64,000 bases of DNA from Boswellia sacra (Eukaryota > Streptophyta > Magnoliopsida > Sapindales > Burseraceae), in contig SNVD02003440.1 in assembly GCA_013180625.2 (NCBI GenBank), positions 1-64,000 on the forward strand, in the 5' to 3' direction. The number at the start of each line of letters is the position of its first letter. Position 1 is the stretch's first letter. Below are positions 24,501 to 36,235 of this stretch, in pieces. Both the position numbers and the translations under genes were made by a program. Below the pieces are notes generated by a model, which was not told the origin of the DNA, searched no databases, and saw only the letters and a program-made list of their open reading frames with translations.

Positions 24501-27356
24501 GTTAAGAATATTGATCTCGTTACTTATAATTGCTCCACAGTAGGCTAAATTTAATGATGTGTAAGCCTATACCTTGATTATTCAAACTCTTGTTTGAATA
24601 TCAAAAATTCTTAGAAAGTCCTTTAAACAACCACATGAACACACGTCAAAGCCCTCAATATGCATCCGAATAGATCTGAACATGGCCTCAATGTGTGCCC
24701 ATTAATGGAGACTTGAGGTTGAGGGGCTATTTTCCTCAAGGATCCAATGGGGAGCAACTAATCCAATTCAACTAGTCAAAGCTGACGCGGTTGAGCAACT
24801 AAATGAAGATTGGGTTGGTTTGAGTTAAGTTGTCAAGTTTGGACCCAAGCCCAATAGAAATTTTAACCCAAGGCCCAAAAACAATGATCGGCAATTAGAT
24901 TGAAATTGACTTGTGGCGTGTTGGACACTCAAAATAGTTCTATAATTAAAGCTATTCTCCTGTAACTTCAACTAGTGTGAAGATTTAACAAACCTGGAGT
25001 ATAGTACTGGGAACATTCGTCTATGAATCTTTGTGTTTTAGATTTGCCATTTTGAGCTTCTTCCACAAGTTTTGCCATTTTAGCCACAACACAATGTTCA
25101 GCTAGAGCAGTAGTTTTCACACTAATGTAACCTGGAAAGGCACAAACCCATTTGTATATAAACCTTATCATATAGAAATAATGAAAAGATACATCATGAT
25201 GTATATATAGAAGGATTTATGCTACCATTTAGATTGATTGTCCCCGCCCAAACAGATGAATCCTTTTGCTTGGCAACCGGGTATGACTCCCCTGTTAAGG
25301 TTTTCTCATCTACTTCGCATTTCCCATCTACAATAATGCCATCAATTGGTATGACTTCGCCGGCCTTAACTGCCAGAACAGTGTTCAACTTCACCTCACT
25401 GGCATCAACTTCTTCTCCAGTTTCAGCTATTACTGCTTTTTGAGGGGCTACGCTCATCAATGTTGACATTACAGCATTTGCCTGGCACATTGACGGTCAT
25501 ATATGGACAAGTTATTTGAAAATTATATTTAGATATATATAAAATTGGTTTCCAACTTGAAACTAAAGCTTAGAAAAGCCAAAACAAAAAATTTAATTAC
25601 TTTAAGAAATTCTTTTATATGTACTAAACAACTTTAAAATGTTATGAGTCTATTGTGTTACAATTGTCTAAAAGATTGTTTCCGATAATTCAATCTGACC
25701 CAGTTGCATCTGGAAATTATTTTTTGGAGTTTTTAATAATTTAATGGAGTGTAATTAATTTTTTTGTATCTAAAAACAATTATTATATCTCTAACATTTG
25801 GATGTTTAGTATGTGAATTCAATCTTTGAGCTCATGAAGACTAGCCTGATGGTATACGTGGTTCAATTAAATCTAGTTTACTATAAAATAATAGACGAGC
25901 TAGGGCTAGGCAGCAAATAGCAAACCTTGTGGCTTGCTCTTGTCTCAAGCCATTCTGCAATCGTGAAGAGAAAAACGATGGCTCCTGCTTCAGTATAATC
26001 TTTCATAGCAATTGTACCTATCACTGTTGAAAAGTAATATTTGAAGGGTAAGCCAATTGAAAATTAAAGTTAACATTGTGAATAAGCATATGTAAAAGAC
26101 GGAATTCGTACCTTATATGCCACTTTAAATCTCTAATATTCCCTATAAAACTACTCAAATGTTTGTATGAAGCTAGTAGCTAGCTCTCTCAATAAATTCG
26201 TATAAAATTAATAATTCTAATGCTTTAATTTATTAGTTAGTTTATTAATAATAACTAGCTAGAGGCAAAGAGACAAAATGCAAGAGCAAGTGTGCGAAAC
26301 GAAAAATATAAGAACTTGATAATAATAATAATAATAATAGGGGAGAAAGCAAGTCTTTGCAACTTTGTGAGGTGTAAAGGTGAAGCAATTAACCAACTTT
26401 TGAAGTCATCATCTCTCATTTCACTGATTGGTTTTGTGTGAAAGCAAGAAAGCTATTATGGCTTTTAGCGTGAAAGAAAGAAAGCTATTTTGGCTTAATA
26501 GAATCCAAAAGGAATAAAAAGGAGTTAAAAGTTAATAATAAAAATTAAAGTAAAAAGACTTATTTGGCTAGTATTTTGTGCTTCTTTGTGAAAAAGAAAT
26601 GATGCTATTCTCTCCTTAGGATGCCTTTAAGGATTTAAAAGATCCAATCCTAACCATATAATGTCATTTAATCTAATGTTTTGAAAATAGTTAAGAAATT
26701 GTGTTAAAAACATTAGGTTGTGGATTTATGTCTAAATATTTCTTATGTATCATTTGTTATGCATTTTCTTATATAAGTTTTAGTTTAATCGATCCAAATA
26801 TATTATATGATTATAATTAAATCTCTTAATAATAAATATTTTAATCTAGTTATAACAAAATTTCATAAATATTATTGGTCACAATTCAATGATTCCAAAA
26901 GATAGCTCGTATACTTTTAAAAGGTAAACATCATAAATATTGCAAATTTAAAAGGTAAAGAATTATGGGCCAAGCATGATGAAAGGATATATTATGGAAA
27001 TGGAATCCGGGTGAATGATTTCAAGTTTTAAGTTTCAACAGTAAATTTTGTTCTTACTGTTGTTTGTTGTATTATATTGTGTACTTTCTGAAGGTATATT
27101 TGGATAGTGGGAAAGCAAGAAACGACAACAAAACGGTGACAACAACAAAGGCACTAACTTAAAATGGGAGGGGAAAATATAGATTATATTTTTCTTAGTT
27201 TTCAAATAAAAATTTGATTTGCCATATATTGTGCTTGTTATGAAATCAACCTTTAAAAAAAAAATAAAATCAACCATTTTGTTTACTAATAATGAAATAA
27301 AATTTGATATTCCTTTGACGATATGCAGTAAAATACATTTAGCTAGTCAAAGTTTG

Positions 27357-27394
<38 letters not shown>

Positions 27395-30013
27395 TTATAT
27401 ATATAATGTTACAATAAAAATTAATGTTCATTTAAAATGAGTGATATTAACTGTAAGGTTTGGTACTTGTTTGGCATCTTTGTGTTGATTAGATTAACCA
27501 AGTTCTTACACTAACTATGCATATTGTTTATATTAATTTCATTTAAATATTAAACTTGTTATTTTTACTTCTATTGATATTTAACATTTATAATGTTTCC
27601 AATTAACTAAATTATCTATTTCTTTTAATTGCTATGATTAAATTCTTAAAAATCTAATAATAATAATTTATCATTAAAATTATTATTATTGTTGTTGTTG
27701 TTGTTACTGCATCCATGATAATTCAAAATTTTCATGAATTCTATTTAAAATTTGTTGAAATACAAATATATGTGGCTGATTTTAAATTAGTATTCATAGC
27801 AAACGTCTCTTGAGATTATAAAAATCCCTAATATGTCCTTTTAAGTTTAAAAGTTTATTAGAACAATGACGCTATCTACAACTTATTTATACCACTAACT
27901 CTATACAACTTACATTGATAAGAGATATTTGTCTATTTCCCATATATCAATAATGAAATCATACTTTAGAAGAAGTTAATAAATTCATAATTTAAAAAAA
28001 AAGTGATAAAATTTAAACAAAAATATGAAATGACCATGTCATATCTCTCGTGGGTGTTATAGAAAGCATAAATATTTAAATAGGAAAAAGGAAAAGGAAA
28101 ATCGTTTACCTGCTATAAGCACAAGAGTGTTGATATCAAGCCTAAAACTCCTTATTGCCGCAAAGGCTTTAAGAGCAATGGGGCAGATGCCAACAGCAAC
28201 GGCTCCAATAGCCAACCAACGCAAAGGATGGTATAAATACTTCAAAAATGATAGAGCAAGCAAAAACCCAGAAACAATTGCATAAGGACTTGGCCATTTT
28301 TTCCGGAAAGCTGTCCCTCCATATACTCTCACATTTGCTTCTAATCTTGCCTGATTCAGAGCTTTAACTGTCACAAAATGAATCAACAAATAACTTGATG
28401 AGGTATCAATTTACTTGCTAGCTAGCTGTATGAAAGCAATTGGTGGTCCAGTAGCTATCACTCATGGCATGATGATGAGAATGATTTCACTCATTAAATA
28501 ATCACTGGTGTGCCCTTTAATAATTTATTGTTGGGAACAAGGATTTGATAACTTAATCAATTAATTATACTTTAATGAACGCACATGATCATGTTGTGGC
28601 ACAAGACTTTGGTTTTTGTACTCAAATTAAACAAACACTTGACATAAAAACTCTATTTAATAAATATTTTTATTTCAAATATTAAATAAATAAGGGGAGG
28701 ATGAAACTTTCAGAATTTTGTTTTGTGTGCCAGAAACAATGATGCATGTGACGAATATGATAAAAGTAATTATAGTTATTGAAAATAAAAAAGAAATTTT
28801 ATTAAAGAAAAAAAAAAGACAACAGATCATCAAGTTGCGTATCAAATTGATTCGGGGAATTCAGTTGGAAAACATGTAATCTTTGTGAAACAAAGTAACA
28901 AAATCTCCGAAAGCAATTCCAAATAAAGAAATTGAGAAAATCTCCAAAAGCAAATCTCAAATGAACTAACAAAAAGCAATTCCACTGACTATTGCTAGCT
29001 CAATCAGCTAGCTAGCTTCTGGAATCCTGATCATATGATCATGATCATGATATCTCACTGCCAATTCATTTATCATTTCCACCAAACCGCCCCACCTAAT
29101 AATTGTGACGTATCAGCTCGAATCACTGCAGCCCTAAATGCTTCTTCACTTTTTTATATTTGTGTATATTTGCATGACCCAGATGCTAAATAAGCAAGAA
29201 GATCATTTTAAGTAATCTGCTATTAGAGACCTCTCTCTCTCAATTTCATTTTTATATTACTGGTTTAGTACAACTGTGCGAGTTGACAATGATTCAAGCA
29301 GTTCAATGAAAGCAAAAGTTGTGTAAAAATAAAACGACCTTTGCCACATCACATGGGCCATGGCTGCAATATCGCGTGGAGAGAAGAGGAGATTATTGGG
29401 GGGGCAACCACCAATCCACAGGCACTACGAATTGTTTTCGTTGCAGCCTGGCCTGTTCTCTTTTAGTTTTTAGAAAAAAAAAAAAAAAAAAGATTTTGTT
29501 GCATAAATAAAATTTAAAAAATAAATTAACTTTACTGTTATTGTGTGTAAGACTTGACTGAATTAGTTGTATTTAAGTATTTTTGTTTTTAAACGTTAAT
29601 AAAATGAGAAAAAGCTTAATTAAATAATCAAGTGTCATGAGATCCTTAAAAAATGCGATAATAGTTTGCGATCATTCAGGAAGAAGTAATAAAAAGAAAT
29701 TAAAAGTGAAATGGCAGAAAGATATATAAAGATTATTTTGCTGAAAGAGAAGATTAAAATTGATGAAAAGTTGAGAAAATAAATAAATAAAGTTTTGCTT
29801 TTTACCAATTTCAAGCTGGGAAATGATGAGATTGTCATGGACAACGATGACTGTTCTGGTTGCAACGATCACAGAGTACTCTTTTACACCATCAAGAGAC
29901 TTGAGAATGTTCTCAATGAGAGGAACCTCTGATGAACAGCATAGACCTAACACATCAAAGTAGCTTTTCTGCAACTTTCTGGTGGCCTGCACGTCCTTCT
30001 CTTGAGTTGTCAT
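21563..30013 (-). CDS. HMA2/4: P1B-type Zn/Cd-transporting ATPase, HMA2/HMA4-like (9 coding exons, 1079 aa)
   Basis: Exons, 5' to 3': 30013-29806, 28367-28110, 26023-25926, 25481-25226, 25131-24994, 24394-24067, 23859-23657, 23461-23256, 23107-21563. All junctions are GT-AG, phases agree and the frame is unbroken (3240 bp). Features: N-terminal heavy-metal domain with CCSSE (C25, C26, E29) in place of CxxC, as in Zn/Cd HMAs; TM helices from exons 2-3; actuator TGES (251-254); TM6 CPC (355-357) within [12 protein letters not shown]; phosphorylated D399 in DKTGTIT; HP (439-440); TGDN; GDGVND (599-604); and TM8 with ADVGTCLL. A soluble tail of about 375 residues is full of CC pairs and His. The protein exports Zn2+ and Cd2+ from cells, usually at the plasma membrane of vascular tissue for xylem loading. 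The tail length favours HMA4 over HMA2 or HMA3. It appears to be a functional gene. Confidence 0.96.
22390..22690 (-). repeat. 48-bp coding minisatellite in the HMA tail (six to seven 16-residue units)
   Basis: In-frame units follow the pattern H-[ST]-H-K-[HKP]-G-[GR]-[KN]-[CNS]-C-[DKQ]-S-x4. Units alternate between a CC form (GGKCCDS) and a form with one Cys (GNNCKSS, RKSCKSS), so the DNA shows a stronger 96-bp higher-order period (GCTGAAGATT at 22461 and again from 22557). The first unit, nearest the membrane, is degenerate (GGKGFKSS). Each unit offers two to three His and one or two Cys ligands. Confidence 0.9.
23860..29805 (-). other. Introns of the HMA gene and their contents
   Basis: Intron lengths: 1438 (28368-29805), 2086 (26024-28109), 444, 94, 599 (24395-24993), 207 and 195 bp in this interval, plus 148 bp at 23108-23255. 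Introns 1 and 2 are large and AT-rich, with (TAA)n near 26318-26340, a (TA)n run near 27358-27386 and poly-A/T tracts. Intron 6 holds a long A-rich run near 24017-24041. I see no transposon ends or nested genes, and no splice-site defect. Confidence 0.7.
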
Positions 30014-30363
30014 TTTAATCTATCTGTGTGTATATATATATATATATATGGATTGATCTGCAAATTAATAAATAAGGGAAATTTTTTTTTTAAGAAAAAC
30101 AATAATAATGTTAATGCGTGCCATCTATCAATCTACACATAGCAGATGAAGATCAAAGTTTGCAACGACAAAATAAAATTATAAAAACTAGAATATTATA
30201 TATAGATGTGCATACTAGAATTGTTAAATAAAGGCTTGTGTAGAGATAGACATATGTATATATGCAAGCAAAAATATATATGTATATAACCTTCTGAAAA
30301 TGGAAGGCTTTGGAGGTGTTGAAGAGCTTATAGAGTTGGAGTTGTAACAAGAGGCCTGCAAGC

Positions 30364-30371
30364 TTTATATA
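30364..30371 (-). promoter_or_regulatory. Candidate TATA box of the HMA gene
   Basis: TATATAAAG on the minus strand, about 355 bp upstream of the ATG. Transcription would start near 30335. The leader then contains AAG|GTTATA near 30291 and CACACAG shortly before the ATG, so a 5'-UTR intron of about 270 bp is possible. The small frame at 30153-30350 would be partly leader and is not a convincing gene. Confidence 0.5.
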
Positions 30372-30379
30372 AGCAGGCG

Positions 30380-31934
30380 AAGGAGTGGGAGAGAGAGGGT
30401 TTTAAGAAGGCAAAAACGATTCTGTGTGCGAATGAATTGAATGAGTAAGGCTTTACAAAGTAAAAGAATAATAAATTAAAAAATTAGAAAAATATTAAAG
30501 AGAAATTCCGGGGCAAAGTAGTTGATATACATTTTCTTGGTGGGAATAATAGTTGGGGAATCATCTAAAGAACATAATTGGAATCCACATGTGAATCCCA
30601 CAAAAATGCTTCCTACTTCTAGGCATATGTGCTCTAATTGATAGAGATTTGTCCATTTTATTATTTTTAAAGAATTTTTTTTTTTTTTCACTCTTTTCGT
30701 AATTAAAACATCGTCTCCAAATACCATACACTGTAGATTACTAAGGTACTTTTCCCCGTTAATATTTCCGGTTACCTTTAACATTTGACTAGTACTAGCC
30801 ATTGAAATGATTACTTGACTTTTATATGATATGTCATAAATATTAAGTATCTTAACGGGTAATGTTATACGTATAAAAGTTTATCTCTTAACTGATATGA
30901 TAATATCTTATCATTTATCATATCACCTATTTTAATTAATTTTTAATTTAATAATAATGATGAAAAGAAAATATTTAATTAAAAAAAGATAATAATAGAT
31001 AAATTACATATAAATAATAAACATTATAAATAAAAAATTAACTACAGTTGGTGATATGACAAACAACAAGGCATCGTCATATCATCTGTTACATAAGTTG
31101 AGATACAAACTTTGTATCCTAACTTTGTAAGTATAAAATTATCTATTCAATTTTAACATATAATATCCATCTTAATAGAAGTTATAGTGAAGAGCAAAAG
31201 CTATATCTGATGCCTATGAATTTAAAATTCGTAAACTCATTAAAATTTTGAGTTAAAAGATGTCAACCCATATCCATATATACATATATGTGTGTGTTTC
31301 ATCCTTTTTGATACGGATTTAGCCAATTACTTTACCCTTTTTTTGTATTTAATGGTCATATATTTTCATCTTTTAAAATTATTCAATTTACTAGTATACA
31401 ATAGACATTATTACATATTTTTACATTATTTTACCTTTAACATGTACGGTACATGATAAGAATCTAAAAATGATAAGTTTTTAGTATTAACTTACTATTT
31501 TAAGAAACAATAATACAATACTTACAAATTTTATATACAAAGTTGATGTGGCATCAAGTGAGTGGACCATGAATAAAATAATCAATATAATAAACAATGA
31601 TGAGTGATATGGCATTAAATAAGTGATGTCACTTTTTTTTTGTAATAAATGAGTTTGAATTTTTGAAATGGTAAGATATAATAAAATATTTACTATATTT
31701 AATTTCTTAATTTCTTATCATGTACCCTTACTATATGTACTGTAAGGACCTTCAAGTTTTTGTAACCAGACATTTTACTATTTAACATATTACATGTATA
31801 ATATATTTTTAGTTTTAAAAGTAATTAATTATTTAAAGAAATTAACAAAGATTTCCTTTTACTTTTTTCATTTGAGAAAAATGTTATAATAATTCAACTA
31901 ATAAAATTGATAATTTTTAAAACTTAATAATATA
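30380..31934. other. Intergenic spacer upstream of the HMA gene
   Basis: AT-rich promoter-distal DNA. It includes a MITE-like unit (30861-31141) and related GATATGGCAT-type sequence around 31540-31630. The frame at 30476-30802 minus is not supported by any recognisable domain. Confidence 0.5.
30861..31141. mobile_element. MITE-like unit with imperfect terminal inverted repeats
   Basis: The left end AATGTTATACGTATAAAAGT pairs imperfectly with the reverse complement of the right end (TAATTTTATACTTACAAAG). The interior has no coding potential and contains a GATATGACAAAC / CGTCATATCATC pair. Superfamily unassigned; boundaries are approximate. Confidence 0.45.
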
Positions 31935-32155
31935 AATAATATTACATATACCTGAGTTGTCATAACATTAGTTGATGGATAATTACTATATCATGTAATT
32001 TAACTTCTTTCATTTATTTTCATTTTCTACACATTCAGTGATATTTTGACAACTCAAGTTGTAAAAAATTAAGGATGGTTGTAGTTGAGTTGTGAATATA
32101 GTATTACTCTAATATATATAATGGTTATAGATGAGTTGTAGGTATAATATTACTC
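31935..32155. mobile_element. MITE family copy 1
   Basis: Starts AATAATATTACATATACC and ends GGTATAATATTACTCT, an inverted pair. The inner part has TTTTGACAACTCAAGTTGTAAA, shared with copies at 42803-42970 and 47423-47535. The right end is duplicated in tandem with a 46-bp period (units from 32075 and 32121). Confidence 0.6.
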
Positions 32156-32169
32156 TAATATATATAATA

Positions 32170-33150
32170 TCATTTAGAATAAACTAGTGACTAATAAAAT
32201 GTCAAAATTAATATAAAAAGCTATCAGCAAAGCTATATAAAGGGCTACTTTTGCCCTAGAGGGATGAAATTCAACAAACTACAGGGGCGTGCATAGCATT
32301 TACTCATATATTAATAACAGTATTAGAAGTCCAACTTGTGATTAAATTGTTGAACGTCATAAATAAAAACATATATTTTTTTGATTGACGTAGCTTATTC
32401 CTTAAAGAAAACATGTTATAAGTTGTTGTTAATCCATAACTGAAGGTACTCTAAAATACTTTATGAGGCTATAAAATCTATGGTTTTAGAGAATTGAAAC
32501 TCAAAAGTCAAACTGTGGACTATGAGTATATATTTATCAGAATAGTTGGAGTCTTATGAGAGAGAGTGAAGATTAAGAAATCACTTGACTTAAAAGATTA
32601 AACTTATAAGGTCAAAATCTAACATTGTTTCAAGGTTTCTCTCAATTTCGTAATACATCTCGTCTCCACGCATGTTCAAAGTCCTTGCCTTTGTTTGTTT
32701 TTTTTATAGGTGATGTAAGCATAGTAATGCATGAACCAAATATGTAATAAGCATAGAAGGGATTTGAACAACTAACCACTAGGTCATTTCACTTGGATAC
32801 CAAGTTAAGAAACAGAGGCCTAAAAGATGGCAAGCTCTAAAATTTAACAAAGAGCAAAAGCATGGGCATGAATCTTCATTTTTAGCCACCTCGCTAAAGC
32901 AAGATGGCGAAAAATAGCATTACTGAAATAATTCTTTTTTTTAATAGTTGGGATATTTTATACAATTGCATTAGAGTTTTTAATGTTTGCCTTTGTTCGT
33001 TTTTATGTCTAATTGGCTCCGTGTGGTGCAAGACCCAGTTAGACTGGGCTTAGGGTTTCCTTGTCATATTTAAATAATGAATAATCCTAGTTAACATAAA
33101 CTTAATTGTCATTATAAAGGAGAGATAGAAGATGGTAGCCTTCACCACTA
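32170..33150. other. Intergenic spacer, no gene seen
   Basis: AT-rich with no frame that I can support. GGCTACTTTTGCCCTAGAGG near 32238 looks like worn repeat DNA but matches nothing else in the window. Confidence 0.4.
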
Positions 33151-33159
33151 CTACAATGA

Positions 33160-34560
33160 GTATGAGCATTTACATCACTCTCTCTTCTAGCTCTAATCCA
33201 TATAGGCTTTTGTTTTGTGGATTATTGTGGTTGTTCTCATAATATCTACACATCGTGTGCTATAAATTTACTATAGCATAAACTTGAAGTAGAAATACTA
33301 AACAATTAATAATAAACCAATTGGGCATGAAGATTTACATCGTAAAACCCTCTTTGATAAGGGAAACCTCCATGGAGCAAAGAAAGAATTTATTAGATCA
33401 CAAAATACTTCTCAAAACCTCTCTCTAATCACTAGGAATCTAATACCCTTCTCTCTCTAATTGAGGAGAAACTATCTCTAATGACTAGGAGAACCCATTG
33501 AAAAAACAAAGCTTAAAAAACTTCCTAGGATGACCACAACTAAGGAATAGTTATCCCTTATATATTGCTCCTAAGTTAAGTCCCCTCCTATTGCTTTTGA
33601 AGCAATGTGGAATTCACTCAATGTATAGGTGTCACAAGCGTCTTTTAGTTTAGATTACATTTATTAATCGAAGTAGGATTTGATTAATTGCTTTCCTATT
33701 TGACAATAGACTTACCCTCATATAATTAGGACTTTCCTATTTACAATAGAACTTTAACTAATTTAACTAGGAATGTAATTATCCCATCAGAATTAGGATT
33801 TTATGTTTTCTGATTTTGAAGCTAACTTCACTATTTTAACATTCCCCCACTTGAAGTTATCTTTTGCAGTATTTGTCTACTTTTTGCTCATAGCTATGTT
33901 GTTTACGTCACAAGCGAGCCACAAGAGGATTTTACCACGTAAATCTTCGTGCCCATTGGTTTATTATTAATTGTTTATTATTTCTACTTCAAATTTACAC
34001 TAGGGTAAATTTATAACAGTAATATAAGAACTTGGTTTAGGACATTGAGTGGTTACTTGTATAATTATATAGATGTCTAAGAAATTTCTACCAAAATGAC
34101 TTAATTATCCTAATATAATTAAGACTTTCCTATTTACAATAGGGCTTTAACTAATTTAACTAGGAATGTACTTAATTATCTTATTAGAATTAGGATTTCT
34201 TGTTTTCATATTCAAAATATAACTTTGCTATTTTAACATTCTCTTACTTGAAGTTATCTTTCACAGTCTTCTTCTAATCTTTGCTCACAGCCATGCTTAC
34301 ATTTTCGTCAAGCCCCAAGAGGGTTTGACTGCATAAATCTTCGTGTCCATTTGTTTATTATTAATTGTTTATTATTTCTACTTCGAGTTAATGCTACTGT
34401 AAATTTATAACCTCGTGAGTAGCTGTCACCACTACTAGAATGAATATGAATCCTTATACGTCACTCTCTCTCAGAGGTCTAATCCGTCGAGGTTTTTGTG
34501 TTATGGATTATTGTGCTAGTTCTCATAATACCGACATGCTGTGAGCGTTATTCAACTTGG
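33160..34560. repeat. Composite repeat: one arm plus two inverted copies
   Basis: The segment at about 33250-33350 (with AATAATAAACCAATTGGGCA) recurs as a reverse complement at about 33925-34020 and again, more worn, at 34310-34410. The two right-hand copies belong to a direct duplication of about 390 bp (33704-34020 and 34098-34410), sharing GGACTTTCCTATTTACAATA-like sequence. A third block (CACTACTACAATGAGTATGA near 33150) recurs near 34432. The arrangement resembles LTR-derived or TRIM-like debris in both orientations. Confidence 0.6.
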
Positions 34561-35066
34561 AGTATTGTGAAACTTCCTCTAGCAGATTTGACAGGTGATT
34601 TCTCATAGATCGATCCATCATCATGAGTGAACGCTTCCAACATACACTTCCGACAGCCTTAAATGCCTATAATGTTTAGCCTCCATCAAAGTTATTATTT
34701 TCTCCATGTTCAGTGTTTTTTTTTTTTTAAATGAAGAATTAGGAATAATCCTTGTGGGAAACAAACAGTTCTCTATCGTTTATTTTTTTATCTTTTGGGG
34801 TATGGTAAACACAAGTATATTATTTCGGAATGTGTTTACAGAACCTTGGATTGATTTTTATGGAATTGATTGAATATACGATTTTTCTCTATATCAGATC
34901 TCTATATCAGATATTTCATTTGTATTACTATAAATTTAGTGATCTATGTTATCATTAGTGATGATAAATGTATTATTATTCATGAATCATGATGAACTCT
35001 TACAATTGATTATATAGTCAAATTATGGGTTGTACATCAAAGACCATCGATGAAGGAGCTAACTAT

Positions 35067-35466
35067 TGATGAGCTCATGCATGACATGCATGAGTTCTAG
35101 AATTCTGCTGAGCTCATGCATGACATGCATAGCTTCCAGAATCCCTCCCATGTGAATGCATTGAGAGTCAAATTAGTTAGGCACCTCCAATTTTGAAAAT
35201 CAAAGGAAGTAGCCAAATTTGATTTGAATTTGTATGCAGAATTTTTCCTATAAATATGGGACGAATTCTGCCTTGTTTAAGCATTAGAGAGATTCCAGAG
35301 AGAGTCTAGGTTCCAGAACCAGAGAGTTCTGAGTGTTAGAGAGCCTTGTTGAGCTCCAGGATTAGTTTAGGGGAGTTTTTGTGTAAATCTTGTATATTGA
35401 TTTTCTCTGTTAATACAAGTCATTTTTCTCCCAAATTCTGTTCTGAGTTCTTATTACATCCCAACA
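35067..35466 (+). repeat. 5' LTR of the copia element
   Basis: TGATGAGCTC...CATCCCAACA. It contains a TATAAATA box at 35249-35256. U3 begins with a duplicated 22-bp block rich in CATGCATG (35070-35091 and 35109-35130). It differs from the 3' LTR at four sites. Confidence 0.97.
35249..35256 (+). promoter_or_regulatory. TATA box of the copia LTR
   Basis: TATAAATA in the 5' LTR, repeated identically in the 3' LTR. It is well placed to start RNA roughly 30 bp downstream in the AGCATTAGAGAGATTCCAGA region. Confidence 0.7.
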
Positions 35467-35468
35467 AG

Positions 35469-35480
35469 TGGTATCAGAGC
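35469..35480 (+). other. Primer binding site, initiator tRNA-Met
   Basis: TGGTATCAGAGC two bases after the LTR end; the canonical copia primer site. Confidence 0.97.
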
Positions 35481-36235
35481 CTCGTTGAGCTCCTGGAACG
35501 TCAGAACAGAAAGGAAAAAATTCAGAGAAAATTTGTCCCTGTTTCTGGAAAATTTCGATTTTTCGGAAAGTCATCGAATTTCGAATTTGAAGTATCCAGT
35601 GTGTTCGTGACGTCGTCCTGATCATTCTGTAATTTTCCGGTGACCGATCCGACGTCCAGAGAGGCCGCACGTGCCGCACGCGCCTCCGACCTGGTCTGCG
35701 AGTGGGCGTCACTCGCCCCACGCGCTGCACGCGCCATTCCAAGGAAGAAGACGACCACGTCAGCGCCACGTCACCAGCCACGTCAGCGCACTTTTCGCCA
35801 CGTCAGCAGGGCGCAACGTCAGCAAAGCCACGTCAGCGTGTCACGTGTCGCCACGTCAGAGCCACATCAGCATAGTGGACCCCACCTGCCACGTCAGCAA
35901 AACGTTGAAAAATTACCTTTTGGCCCCTGTATTTCTGGGTAATTACTTTTGACCCCTGAATTTCTGAAATTTACATTTCAGTCCTTAGGAAATATCAGTT
36001 TGGCCCCTATAATTCTGATAAATACTTTATGCCCCTTTTAGTTTCTGAAATTTCAGTTTAGCCCTTAAGAAATTTCAGTTTAGTCCTTAAAGTTTCCAAG
36101 CTTAGTATTTATTGTATAAAAAGAATTTTTGAGCCCCGGAAGAGGCTATTCCACCTAATTTGACCGTTCCGGACGTAACGGTGGGCTCGGATTTTTGAAA
36201 TTCCATCTCTATTTTAGTGAATTAATTATTCTAAA
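35481..36235 (+). other. Copia leader with a CCACGTCA cluster and pyrimidine repeats
   Basis: A 755-bp untranslated leader that is strikingly GC-rich at 35640-35900 compared with its surroundings. It carries at least seven CCACGTCA words and two one-base variants in about 150 bp (35752-35905). It is followed by degenerate repeats of AGTTTAGCCCTTAAGAAATT type (35920-36100). Open frames on both strands here (for example 35640-35942) are products of GC bias and lack any domain. Confidence 0.8.

Noticed and set aside
35640..35952. GC-rich open frames in the copia leader
   Set aside because: Two overlapping frames without domains, explained by the CCACGTCA cluster and local GC bias; gag starts at 36236.
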